The notes under the pieces are model-generated. The model was not told the origin of the DNA and ran no database searches. It saw nothing but the letters and a program-made list of their open reading frames with translations. 11,246 nt of DNA from JALZDI01 sp965653225 (GTDB taxonomy: Bacteria > Actinomycetota > Actinomycetes > Propionibacteriales > Nocardioidaceae), in assembly GCA_965653225.1 (NCBI GenBank), contig CBFGZI010000121.1, positions 1 to 11,246 of the forward strand. Reading direction: 5' to 3'. Position numbers and translations under genes: made by a program. Below are positions 1-5,982 of this stretch, piece by piece. The stretch's first letter is position 1. Each line of letters opens with the position of its first letter.

Positions 1-91
1 GATAACGACGGCGCAGAACCTCCAACAGACCCCCACGCCCCGCAGGGTCACGCAGCTGGAGGGCCGGGGCGGCGTCGGCAGTTGCCGTCAT
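1..91 (-). CDS. Probable ABC-2 type transporter permease (Wzm-like), N-terminus only; cut by window edge
   Basis: Only the first 30 codons are in the window. They read MTATADAAPALQLRDPAG followed by RGGLLEVLRRRY. A short disordered start, a RDP(x)G(x)GGLL motif and an Arg-rich end just before the first membrane helix match my memory of the N-termini of actinobacterial polysaccharide ABC-2 permeases, the partner of a Wzt ATPase. The position fits: it follows glfT2 on the same strand, and in mycobacteria the galactan exporter (Rv3781/Rv3783) is encoded around glfT1. The ATG overlaps the stop of an 18-codon reading frame (ATGA), and only a weak purine run (CGGGGCG) precedes it, so translation may depend on coupling. 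The identification rests on 30 residues and context; another small membrane protein is possible. Confidence 0.5.
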   Translation of the reverse strand, partial: MTATADAAPALQLRDPAGRGGLLEVLRRRY

Positions 92-144
92 ACGGGATCG
101 CCCCGGAAACGTGAGCGCAGCGCGCCAGTTCGGGTGCTGCTCAT
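88..144 (-). other. 18-codon mini-ORF with strong Shine-Dalgarno between glfT2 and the permease gene
   Basis: Directly after the glfT2 stop (TGA then ATG, no gap) an ATG opens 18 codons, MSSTRTGALRSRFRGDPV, ending in a TGA that overlaps the permease start. An AAGGAG site at 156-151 (minus strand, inside the last glfT2 codons) is 6 nt from this ATG, a better site than the permease itself has. It may be a coupling leader, or the true permease N-terminus displaced by a one-base frameshift, since the two frames differ by a single base. The ATGA overlap alone proves little, because any ATGA start ends the frame upstream of it. Confidence 0.35.
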
Positions 145-2046
145 TCACCTCTCCTTGTCGAACGTGTGTTGCCAGGCCTCGGGCGCGGCCAGGCGGCTCA
201 GTGCGCCGCGGTACTCCCCTGCGAGCCGGGGCCATGCCCGGTGCAGCCTCAGGTGCATCGCGAGGCTGCGGCGGGCGATGTCGGTGAACATCGCACGGTC
301 CCGCCGGTACCACGTGGCACCGCTGCCATCCGCGGTCGAGACAACCGCTGAATCGTACTTCAGTAACCGAGTCCAGTGTGCCTCGGCGGGGGGCAGGTAC
401 ACCTGTGGCGTTCGTCTCGACTCGCCGGAAACCGGGAGCAACTGGCGGGCCACGCCGACGACGGCGGTGGCCCACGGGGGCGTGCGCCGGGCGCCGCGCG
501 GCGGGGCGGCCACCGGCGGGAACTCGTGCGGGCCCGGACGGACGTCGGCGTCCGGGTAGCCGGCGCGCAGCCGCCTGGCCTCGGCGTGCTTGCCCGCCAG
601 GGCCGGGTGCAGCGTCTCCGGGCCGGCCAGCACGTCGGCGATGGCGCGCAGGCGTAGCTCGGCCGTGGAGTACTGCATGGACGCCAGCTGCTTGACCTGG
701 TGGGCCAGCAGGTCCGCGACCAGCAGGCCCCCGTGGTCGTGCGGGGAGTGCAGCAGGGCGGCGACGATGCGGTTGCGCTGGTGGAAGTAGGCCTGCCAGT
801 CCAGGGCGTCGGTCTTGTGGGTCCAGGGCACGTGCCACACGCTCGCCCCGGGCAGGGTCACGGTCGGGTAGCCCGCCTCGCCGGCGCGCAGGCCGTACTC
901 CGCGTCGTCCCAGCGGATGAAGAAGGGCAGAGACAGGCCCACCTTCTCCATGGTCTCGCGCGGGATCAGGCACATCCACCAGCCGTTGTAGTTCACGTCG
1001 CTGCGCCGGTGCAGCCACGGGGTCTGCCGCAGCCCGGAGTCCGCCAGGTCGTGCCGGCTCTGGTCCATCCGGTTCGGCCCCCACTGGAAGCGGCGCAGCT
1101 CGACCGACTCGGCCATCGCGTACAGCCGGGTGGGCTCGGCCAGGGAGAACATCTGCGCGCCCACCAGCGTGGGACGGGTGCACCGGTCGGCGAACGCGAC
1201 GGCCCGGCGGAGGCTCTCCGGCTCCAGCACGATGTCGTCGTCGAGCAGCACCAGGTAGCGGCTGCGGCCCTCCCGCAGCGTCTCGAGCTGGGCGCGGGCG
1301 AACCCGCCGGAGCCGCCGAGGTTGGGCTGCTCGAGCACGCTGAGCCGCTCCCCCAGCCCGGCGGTCGCGGCGGCGAACCGGTCGCTGGAGCGGATCCGCT
1401 GCTCGCCCTGGTCGACCACGTAGACGGTGTCGAGGGTCTCCAGCAGCCCGGGGTCGTCGCCGAGCTGCTCGAGCAGCACCAGGCAGGAGTCGACCCGGTT
1501 GTACGTCGTGATGCCCACCGACACCGTGGAGCGCGTCGCACCTGCCTCCCCGGCGGGCGGCGGACCGGTCCAGGCCGCCGAGCGGAGCTCGACGTCGTCG
1601 TCTCCGGCCTCGACGTCGAACCACAGCCAGCCGCCGTCGTCGAATCCGGCGAGCGGGACGGTCGCCCGCAGCCGCGCACCGTCGCCGGTGGCGCGCAGGA
1701 CCTCCAGGCGCCGCCTGTGCCCCGCGGCGTCGCTGGCGTACAGCGCCACGGTCGCCGGGCCGTCGAGGTCGGCGACCAGCGTGACCTGCTCGACGTCGGT
1801 CCAGTGCTGCCAGTAGCCGGCCGGGAACGCGTTGGCGTAGGCGGCGAACGAGACCCGCGCACCCGCGGCGACGCGGAACCCGTGCCGTCCGGTCACCTGC
1901 CCGGGCACCTGCTGGGCGCCCTCCGGCGCGTCCACGTAGAGCGCGAGCACCGCGGACGCGTCGGCGACGCCGAGCGCGCCGGCCAGCCGGTCGGTGGGCA
2001 GGACCACCTGCTGCAGCAGATGGGTTTCCGGGTCAGCCAAGCTCAC
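145..2046 (-). CDS. glfT2: Galactofuranosyltransferase GlfT2 (polymerising, GT2 family)
   Basis: Bifunctional UDP-Galf transferase that extends the arabinogalactan galactan with alternating beta-1,5 and beta-1,6 Galf residues, acting at the cytoplasmic membrane on lipid-linked acceptor. At 633 residues it is close to M. tuberculosis GlfT2 (637). The N-terminal beta-rich domain (about 1-170) has the family signatures FAAYANAFPAGYW and FDDGGWLWFD. The GT-A domain (about 175-430) carries GITTYNR (178-184), QPNLGGSGGFAR (240-251), the metal-binding DDD (269-271), NGWW (354-357), catalytic WDDAEYG (379-385) and WHVPW (404-408, the conserved metal/active-site His). A helical C-terminal domain follows. 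The GTG start overlaps the glf stop (GTGA) with little SD, so it is probably translationally coupled. No key residue is missing. Confidence 0.96.
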   Translation of the reverse strand: MSLADPETHLLQQVVLPTDRLAGALGVADASAVLALYVDAPEGAQQVPGQVTGRHGFRVAAGARVSFAAYANAFPAGYWQHWTDVEQVTLVADLDGPATVALYASDAAGHRRRLEVLRATGDGARLRATVPLAGFDDGGWLWFDVEAGDDDVELRSAAWTGPPPAGEAGATRSTVSVGITTYNRVDSCLVLLEQLGDDPGLLETLDTVYVVDQGEQRIRSSDRFAAATAGLGERLSVLEQPNLGGSGGFARAQLETLREGRSRYLVLLDDDIVLEPESLRRAVAFADRCTRPTLVGAQMFSLAEPTRLYAMAESVELRRFQWGPNRMDQSRHDLADSGLRQTPWLHRRSDVNYNGWWMCLIPRETMEKVGLSLPFFIRWDDAEYGLRAGEAGYPTVTLPGASVWHVPWTHKTDALDWQAYFHQRNRIVAALLHSPHDHGGLLVADLLAHQVKQLASMQYSTAELRLRAIADVLAGPETLHPALAGKHAEARRLRAGYPDADVRPGPHEFPPVAAPPRGARRTPPWATAVVGVARQLLPVSGESRRTPQVYLPPAEAHWTRLLKYDSAVVSTADGSGATWYRRDRAMFTDIARRSLAMHLRLHRAWPRLAGEYRGALSRLAAPEAWQHTFDKER

Positions 2047-3215
2047 TCATCGACGCCGCCACTGGCCAGGGGCGAGCCCTCGGCGAAGTGGGGGCGAAGC
2101 TTGTTCTCGAACATGGTCAGCGCGGAGCCGATGGCCATGTGCATATCGAGGTACTTGTAGGTGCCCAGCCGGCCGCCGAACAGCACGTCGGGCTCGGCCT
2201 TGGCCAGGTCGCGGTAGGCCAGCAGCTTCTCGCGGTCCTCGGCGGTGTTGATCGGGTAGTACGGCTCGTCGCCCTTGTCGGCGAACCGGGAGTACTCCCG
2301 CATGATCACGGTCTTGTCGTTGGGGTACCAGTCGCGCTCGGGGTGGAAGTGCCGGAACTCGTGGATGCGGGTGTACGGCACGTCCTCGTCGGCGTAGTTC
2401 ATCACCGACGTGCCCTGGAAGTCGCCGACCTTCTGCACCTCGAGCTCGAAGTCGAGCGTGCGCCACGACAGCTCGCCTGCCCTGTAGTCGAAGTAGGCGT
2501 CGACCGGTCCGGTGTAGACCACGGGCACGTTGCCGAGCACGTCGCCGCGCAGGTCGAAGAAGTCGGTGTCGAGCCGCACCTCGATGTTGGGGTGGTCGGC
2601 CATGTTCTCCAGCCAGGCGGTGTAGCCGTTGACCGGAAGGCCCTCGAAGGTGTCGTTGAAGTAGCGGTTGTTGAAGTTGTAGCGCACCGGCAGCCGGGAC
2701 ACGATCGCGGCGGGCAGGTCCTTGGGGTCGGTCTGCCACTGCTTGGCGGTGTAGCCGCGGAAGAAGGCCTCGTACAGCGGCCGGCCGACCAGGGAGATGC
2801 CCTTCTCCTCGAAGTTCGCGGCCTTGTCGGTGTCGATCTCGTCGGCCTGCTCGGCGACCAGGTCACGCGCCTCGTCGGGCGTCATGTAGCGGCCGAAGTA
2901 CTCGCAGATCGTGGCGAGGTTGACCGGCATCGGGTAGACGCGGCCCTTGTAGACGGTGAAAACGCGGTGCTGGTAGCCGGTGAACTGCGTGAACTGGTTG
3001 ACGTACTCCCACACCCGCTTGTTGCTGGTGTGGAACAGGTGCGCGCCGTACTTGTGCACCTCGATGCCCGTCTCGGGCTCCGGCTCGCTGTAGGCGTTGC
3101 CGCCGATGTGGTAGCGCCGGTCGAGCACCAGCACCTTCAGCCCGAGCTGGGTCGCGCAGCGTTCGGCGATCGTCAGCCCGAAGAATCCCGAGCCCACGAC
3201 AACGAGGTCAGTCAC
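2043..3215 (-). CDS. glf: UDP-galactopyranose mutase
   Basis: FAD-dependent cytoplasmic flavoenzyme that interconverts UDP-galactopyranose and UDP-galactofuranose, supplying the donor for the two Galf transferases around it. The protein has 390 residues (M. tuberculosis Glf 399). Visible signatures: Rossmann GSGFFG (8-13), the acidic residue ending beta-2 in VLVLDRR, IGGNAYSE, EVHKYGAHLFHTSNKRVW, GYTAKQWQTDP, the substrate-loop and active-site stretch RLPVRYNFNNRYF, MREYSRF (about 305-311) and the C-terminal FAD signature GGRLGTYKYLDMHMA (about 347-361). The start was set at GTG 3215 because a GGAG lies 5 nt upstream and the protein then begins VTDLVVVGSG, as homologues do; the frame stays open to 3305 but those extra residues lack family character. 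Its stop overlaps the glfT2 start, and a 53-nt gap separates it from the GlfT1-like gene upstream. Confidence 0.97.
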   Translation of the reverse strand: MTDLVVVGSGFFGLTIAERCATQLGLKVLVLDRRYHIGGNAYSEPEPETGIEVHKYGAHLFHTSNKRVWEYVNQFTQFTGYQHRVFTVYKGRVYPMPVNLATICEYFGRYMTPDEARDLVAEQADEIDTDKAANFEEKGISLVGRPLYEAFFRGYTAKQWQTDPKDLPAAIVSRLPVRYNFNNRYFNDTFEGLPVNGYTAWLENMADHPNIEVRLDTDFFDLRGDVLGNVPVVYTGPVDAYFDYRAGELSWRTLDFELEVQKVGDFQGTSVMNYADEDVPYTRIHEFRHFHPERDWYPNDKTVIMREYSRFADKGDEPYYPINTAEDREKLLAYRDLAKAEPDVLFGGRLGTYKYLDMHMAIGSALTMFENKLRPHFAEGSPLASGGVDE

Positions 3216-3220
3216 ACGCG

Positions 3221-3224
3221 CTCC
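3221..3224 (-). promoter_or_regulatory. Ribosome-binding site deciding the glf start
   Basis: GGAG, 5 nt before GTG 3215 in the minus-strand context AACGGAGCGCGTGTG. It selects the GTG start that gives a normal UDP-galactopyranose mutase N-terminus rather than the longer open frame. Confidence 0.7.
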
Positions 3225-3268
3225 GTTCGTATGTTGGGAGGAGGCCTCATCGAAAGTGCTTGGTATGC

Positions 3269-4228
3269 CTATCGGTGAAGGACGTCGGTGTCCACCGGCT
3301 CCCACCCGCCGTGGCGGATGCGGCGTGACTCACGCCACCCCCGCAAGAGGGCGCCGGTCCCGCGAACGGTGTGCTCGACGTAGACCAGCCGGAGCTCTTC
3401 CTTGAGGAAGGTTAGCGCGGTGCCGACGGCGAAGCCCACCGGCTGGTACGTGCCGAGATGGCGCAGGTAGTGCGCGAGGTAGCCACGGTTGCGCATTACA
3501 TGGAAGCGGAACAGGTCGGAGGCGTCGTTGAGGTGGCGCACCGCCAGCGACACCTGCCGCTGCGCGCGCTGCCGCCGCAGGGAGAAGTGGTCGACGTAGA
3601 CCACGTTGGTCTCCCGCGAGGCGATCAGGCCGTAGACCGCGTCGTCCCAGGTGATGAAGAACCGCGGGTCGGGCGGACCGATGCGAGACACCACGTCGCG
3701 GCTGACCAGCATCCCCTCGAACACGCCGGAGTTGGTCTGGAACACCTTGTTGCCCTCGGCGAACGGGTCGCGCAGGTAGGGCAGCGGGATGCCGAGCGCC
3801 TCGTTCATCCGGGGCTGCCAGAAGAACGGCCCGCCGTGGAAGTCGATCCGGCGGCCGTGGATGCAGCCCGCGTCCGCGCCGGCGCCGAGCCGGAGCAGCC
3901 CCTCGAGGCCGTCGGGCAGTGCGGTGACGTCGTCGTCCATCAGCCAGAACCAGTCGTGCCCGTCGAGGAAGGCCTGCCGGACACCGGCGTAGAAGCCGCC
4001 CGAGCCGCCGGAGTTCGTGTCCAGGCGCAGGACGTGCACGACCGGCTGGTCGTGGTACTCCTCCTTGAGGAACTGCTCGGTCCCGTCCGTGCTGGCGTTG
4101 TCGACGACGTAGATCGCGTCCAGGGGCCGGGTCTGCGCCAGCAGCGTCGGCAGCAGGGCGGCGAGGAAGTCCTTGCGGTTGTACGTGACGACCACGGCGG
4201 CCACCGACCCGTGCTCGTCGGCACTCAC
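3269..4228 (-). CDS. GT2 glycosyltransferase, probable galactofuranosyltransferase (GlfT1-like position)
   Basis: Predicted to transfer Galf, most likely the first residues onto decaprenyl-PP-GlcNAc-Rha, because it sits directly upstream of glf and glfT2 on the same strand. The 319-residue protein has a GT-A core: VVVTYNR (12-18), VVDNASTDGT, NSGGSGGFYAG (72-82), metal-binding MDDD (97-100), WDDAVYGL (194-201), a VDHFS stretch with the candidate active-site His, and RNRGY (246-250) before a C-terminal amphipathic region. GTG 4228 was preferred because GGAGG lies 8 nt upstream; ATG 4243 (five residues longer) has no comparable site and falls only about 8 nt from the predicted transcription start. 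From memory, the mycobacterial GlfT1 active site reads more like ADDDG ... RGDEVE; this enzyme has a GlfT2-like WDDA instead, so acceptor specificity is inferred from position only. Confidence 0.82.
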   Translation of the reverse strand: MSADEHGSVAAVVVTYNRKDFLAALLPTLLAQTRPLDAIYVVDNASTDGTEQFLKEEYHDQPVVHVLRLDTNSGGSGGFYAGVRQAFLDGHDWFWLMDDDVTALPDGLEGLLRLGAGADAGCIHGRRIDFHGGPFFWQPRMNEALGIPLPYLRDPFAEGNKVFQTNSGVFEGMLVSRDVVSRIGPPDPRFFITWDDAVYGLIASRETNVVYVDHFSLRRQRAQRQVSLAVRHLNDASDLFRFHVMRNRGYLAHYLRHLGTYQPVGFAVGTALTFLKEELRLVYVEHTVRGTGALLRGWRESRRIRHGGWEPVDTDVLHR

Positions 4229-4236
4229 CTGCTCCA

Positions 4237-4241
4237 CCTCC
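4237..4241 (-). promoter_or_regulatory. Ribosome-binding site deciding the GlfT1-like start
   Basis: GGAGG with an 8-nt spacer to GTG 4228; a second GGAG follows at 4235-4232. It overlaps the alternative ATG at 4243-4241, which would have to be read without a Shine-Dalgarno. Confidence 0.6.
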
Positions 4242-4257
4242 ATCCGTGATCCGGTGC

Positions 4258-4288
4258 AGCCTAGACCGTGCGCCGGGTTGGGTGTGAA
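4258..4288 (-). promoter_or_regulatory. Candidate promoter of the GlfT1-like - glf - glfT2 - permease operon
   Basis: On the minus strand, TTCACA (4288-4283) and TAGGCT (4263-4258) are separated by 19 nt. TAGGCT fits the actinobacterial TANNNT -10 element, and the -35 box matches TTGACA at five of six positions. Transcription would begin near 4251, giving a leader of about 22 nt to GTG 4228, which includes its GGAGG. This suggests the galactan genes can be transcribed independently of the LCP gene upstream. Confidence 0.5.
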
Positions 4289-4296
4289 TCCATCAT
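4261..4296 (-). other. 11-codon mini-ORF with AGGAGGG site, between the LCP gene and the GlfT1-like gene
   Basis: ATG 4296 opens MMDSHPTRRTV and stops at TAG 4263-4261, whose three bases are also the first three of the predicted TAGGCT -10 box. An AGGAGGG site at 4310-4304 is 7 nt upstream. It lies before the predicted operon promoter, so it could only be translated on messages reading through from the LCP gene. It may be chance; no function is assigned. Confidence 0.2.
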
Positions 4297-4324
4297 CGCG
4301 TGACCCTCCTGACCCACCCACGCC

Positions 4325-5857
4325 TCAGCAGGCGTCGGCCAGCACGTCGGTCTCGTTGGCCGCGTACTGCGTCGGCGACGCCCCCGTCGCCGGCGAGGCC
4401 GCGCCCTGGGCGCCCTGGGTGTCCTGGGTGTCCTGGGTGTCCTGGGCGTCCTGGCTGTCGTTGCTGTCGTTGCTGTCGTTGCCGTGCTGGGTCTGCCGGC
4501 TCTGGTACGCCTCGTCGGCCCGCTCGGAGCGGTCGATCCCCGCCTGCACCATCGACCGGATCTTGTCGAAGTCCGGGTCGTAGGTCTGGATCACCGGCGG
4601 GACGAACGACACCGACGCCAGCGGCAGCCGGCGCGCCTTGCCCGCGAGATCGAGGAAGGTGTTGAGCTCGTCGGCCGGCACGTCGGTGGTGACGATCTCC
4701 TTGCTCGCCGTGGCGATGTCCTGGAAGTGCGTCAGCACGTCGCGGGGGCTCAGCTGGTTGAGCATGGCGCTCATCACACACTTCTGCCGGGCCATCCGCG
4801 AGTAGTCGTCGGAGGTCCGGCGGCTGCGGGCGAACCACAGCGTGTGGAAGCCGTCGAGGTGGTGACGACCTGCTGGGACCCAGCCCCGGACCGGCCCGTC
4901 CTCACCGCCGATCGGGAGCCGCTCGGGCACCGTGAGCGTGACGCCGCCCACGGCGTCGACGAGGTCGCGGAACCCACGCAGGTCGACCATCGCGTAGTAG
5001 TTGATGTGCAGGCCGGTGACCTCCTCCACCGCCCGCTTGGTCGCGTACGCCCCCACGTCGCCCACGTCCTGGGGGAAGAGGTCGGCGTGGTCGGTGGCCC
5101 AGGTGTAGACGGAGTTGAGGAGGCAGTCCTCACAGTCGAAGCCGTACGGGAAGGCCTTGTGCATGGGGGTGCCGTCGGGGAAGGGCACCTTCTCCAGGTT
5201 GCGCGGCAGGCTGAACAGCACGGTGCGGCCGGTGTCCTCGTCGATGCTGGCGACGGTGATGCTGTCCGGCCGCAGCCCCTCCCGGGTCACCCCGGCGTCG
5301 CCGCCGAGCAGCAGCACGTTGTAGCGGCCGTCCTCGGCGTTCGAGGTGATGCCGTGCCCGAAGATGTCGGTGACCAGCGAACGCTGCACCGACACCAGGT
5401 GCGAGCCGAACAGCAGCGCCCCCGACACCACCACGCACAGCGCCCCGTTGAGGGAGAACACCGCGAACCGCTGCCGCCGCCCGAGACCGAGCGGGTCGCC
5501 GATCCGCCACGCGTCGACGAACAGCACGGCCCAGCCGACGGCCGCTGCGACCAGGAGGCCACGCAGCACGTTGAGCACCGTCGCGTCGAACAGCAGCGCG
5601 GACAGCTCGACCGGCCAGAACTTCGCCACGATCAGCAGCACGAACCCGGTGAACACGAGCAACCCGAGCACCCGCAGCGCCAGGCGTCCCCACCGCTTGT
5701 TGCCCGCGACCAGCTGCGCCGAGCCCGGCAGCACCAGGGTCATCAGCAACAGCGCCACCGACCGGCGGAAGCGCAACCGCGCCGAACGGTGCTGCTGCCC
5801 CGACTGCCCCCTGGCGGCCCGCCGCCGGCGCGCACGGGAGGGTGCGGCTGCGGACAT
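4325..5857 (-). CDS. LytR-CpsA-Psr (LCP) family glycopolymer-peptidoglycan phosphotransferase, multi-spanning form
   Basis: LCP enzymes transfer lipid-diphosphate-linked glycans to peptidoglycan outside the membrane; next to galactan genes the likely substrate is arabinogalactan (inferred). The 510-residue protein has a basic cytoplasmic N-terminus (1-32), four probable membrane helices (about 33-53, 59-82, 93-115, 130-153), an LCP domain (about 188-385) and a low-complexity tail. LCP signatures: YNVLLLGGDAG (189-199), R196 and D198 in LRPDS, SLPRN (216-220), YAMVDLRGFRDLVDAVGGV (288-306) and ARSRRTSDDYSRMARQ (343-358) with the phosphate-binding Arg set. SLPRN has Asn where PRD is usual. The tail (about 460-486) consists of NDS/QDT-type tripeptides and the protein ends in Cys510. 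ATG 5857 was chosen, with GGGAAGG 10 nt upstream; GTG 5908 is an in-frame alternative. Confidence 0.9.
   Translation of the reverse strand: MSAAAPSRARRRRAARGQSGQQHRSARLRFRRSVALLLMTLVLPGSAQLVAGNKRWGRLALRVLGLLVFTGFVLLIVAKFWPVELSALLFDATVLNVLRGLLVAAAVGWAVLFVDAWRIGDPLGLGRRQRFAVFSLNGALCVVVSGALLFGSHLVSVQRSLVTDIFGHGITSNAEDGRYNVLLLGGDAGVTREGLRPDSITVASIDEDTGRTVLFSLPRNLEKVPFPDGTPMHKAFPYGFDCEDCLLNSVYTWATDHADLFPQDVGDVGAYATKRAVEEVTGLHINYYAMVDLRGFRDLVDAVGGVTLTVPERLPIGGEDGPVRGWVPAGRHHLDGFHTLWFARSRRTSDDYSRMARQKCVMSAMLNQLSPRDVLTHFQDIATASKEIVTTDVPADELNTFLDLAGKARRLPLASVSFVPPVIQTYDPDFDKIRSMVQAGIDRSERADEAYQSRQTQHGNDSNDSNDSQDAQDTQDTQDTQGAQGAASPATGASPTQYAANETDVLADAC
4403..4492 (-). repeat. 9-bp tandem repeat (coding minisatellite) in the LCP gene tail
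   Basis: Ten consecutive 9-bp units can be read on the plus strand. The first six are GCCCTGGGC, GCCCTGGGT, GTCCTGGGT twice, GTCCTGGGC and GTCCTGGCT; three GTCGTTGCT-type units and a divergent GTGCTGGGT follow. Being 9 bp, gain or loss of units keeps frame and only alters the number of NDS, QDT or QGA tripeptides in the extracytoplasmic tail. Two unit families (CCTGG and CGTTG) suggest two rounds of expansion. Confidence 0.9.
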
Positions 5858-5946
5858 TCCGTGTGAGCCTTCCCGCAACGGATCCACGTTCTGGTGCAGT
5901 ATCGCCACGCGTGTCCGTATCCGGCGTGGCGGCGCGCCGACGAATG

Positions 5947-5975
5947 CCGACCCTGCTGGCAGCGGGCGGTAGCCT
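5947..5975 (+). promoter_or_regulatory. Candidate leaderless promoter of the second LCP gene
   Basis: CCGACC (5947-5952), 17 nt, then TAGCCT (5970-5975). The -10 box is 7 nt from ATG 5983, the distance expected when transcription starts on the start codon itself. No Shine-Dalgarno is visible before this ATG, which agrees with a leaderless message. The -35 match is weak. The opposite strand carries GATACT (5903-5898), a possible but unsupported -10 for the divergent LCP gene. Confidence 0.4.
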
Positions 5976-5982
5976 CTGCCGC

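Noticed and set aside
700..2160. Long open frame on the plus strand opposite glfT2
   Set aside because: Antisense shadow of a GC-rich gene; composition is His/Val/Gly/Arg-rich with no family motif, whereas the minus strand encodes a full-length GlfT2.
3212..3250. 12-codon frame (MRPPPNIRTERV) ending in the glf start
   Set aside because: No Shine-Dalgarno before its ATG, and any GTGA start necessarily closes this upstream frame, so the overlap is expected by chance.
2088..3278. Long open frame on the plus strand opposite glf
   Set aside because: Low-complexity Val/Leu/Gly translation caused by third-position GC bias; the opposite strand is an intact UDP-galactopyranose mutase.
3216..3305. 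Longer N-terminus for glf
   Set aside because: GGAG before GTG 3215 and the family-standard start VTDLVVVGSGFFG decide for the shorter form; the extra residues would also run into the GlfT1-like gene's end.
4484..5866. Open frame of 460 codons opposite the first LCP gene
   Set aside because: Rich in His/Arg/Glu/Val with no domain; the minus strand carries clear LCP motifs and membrane helices.
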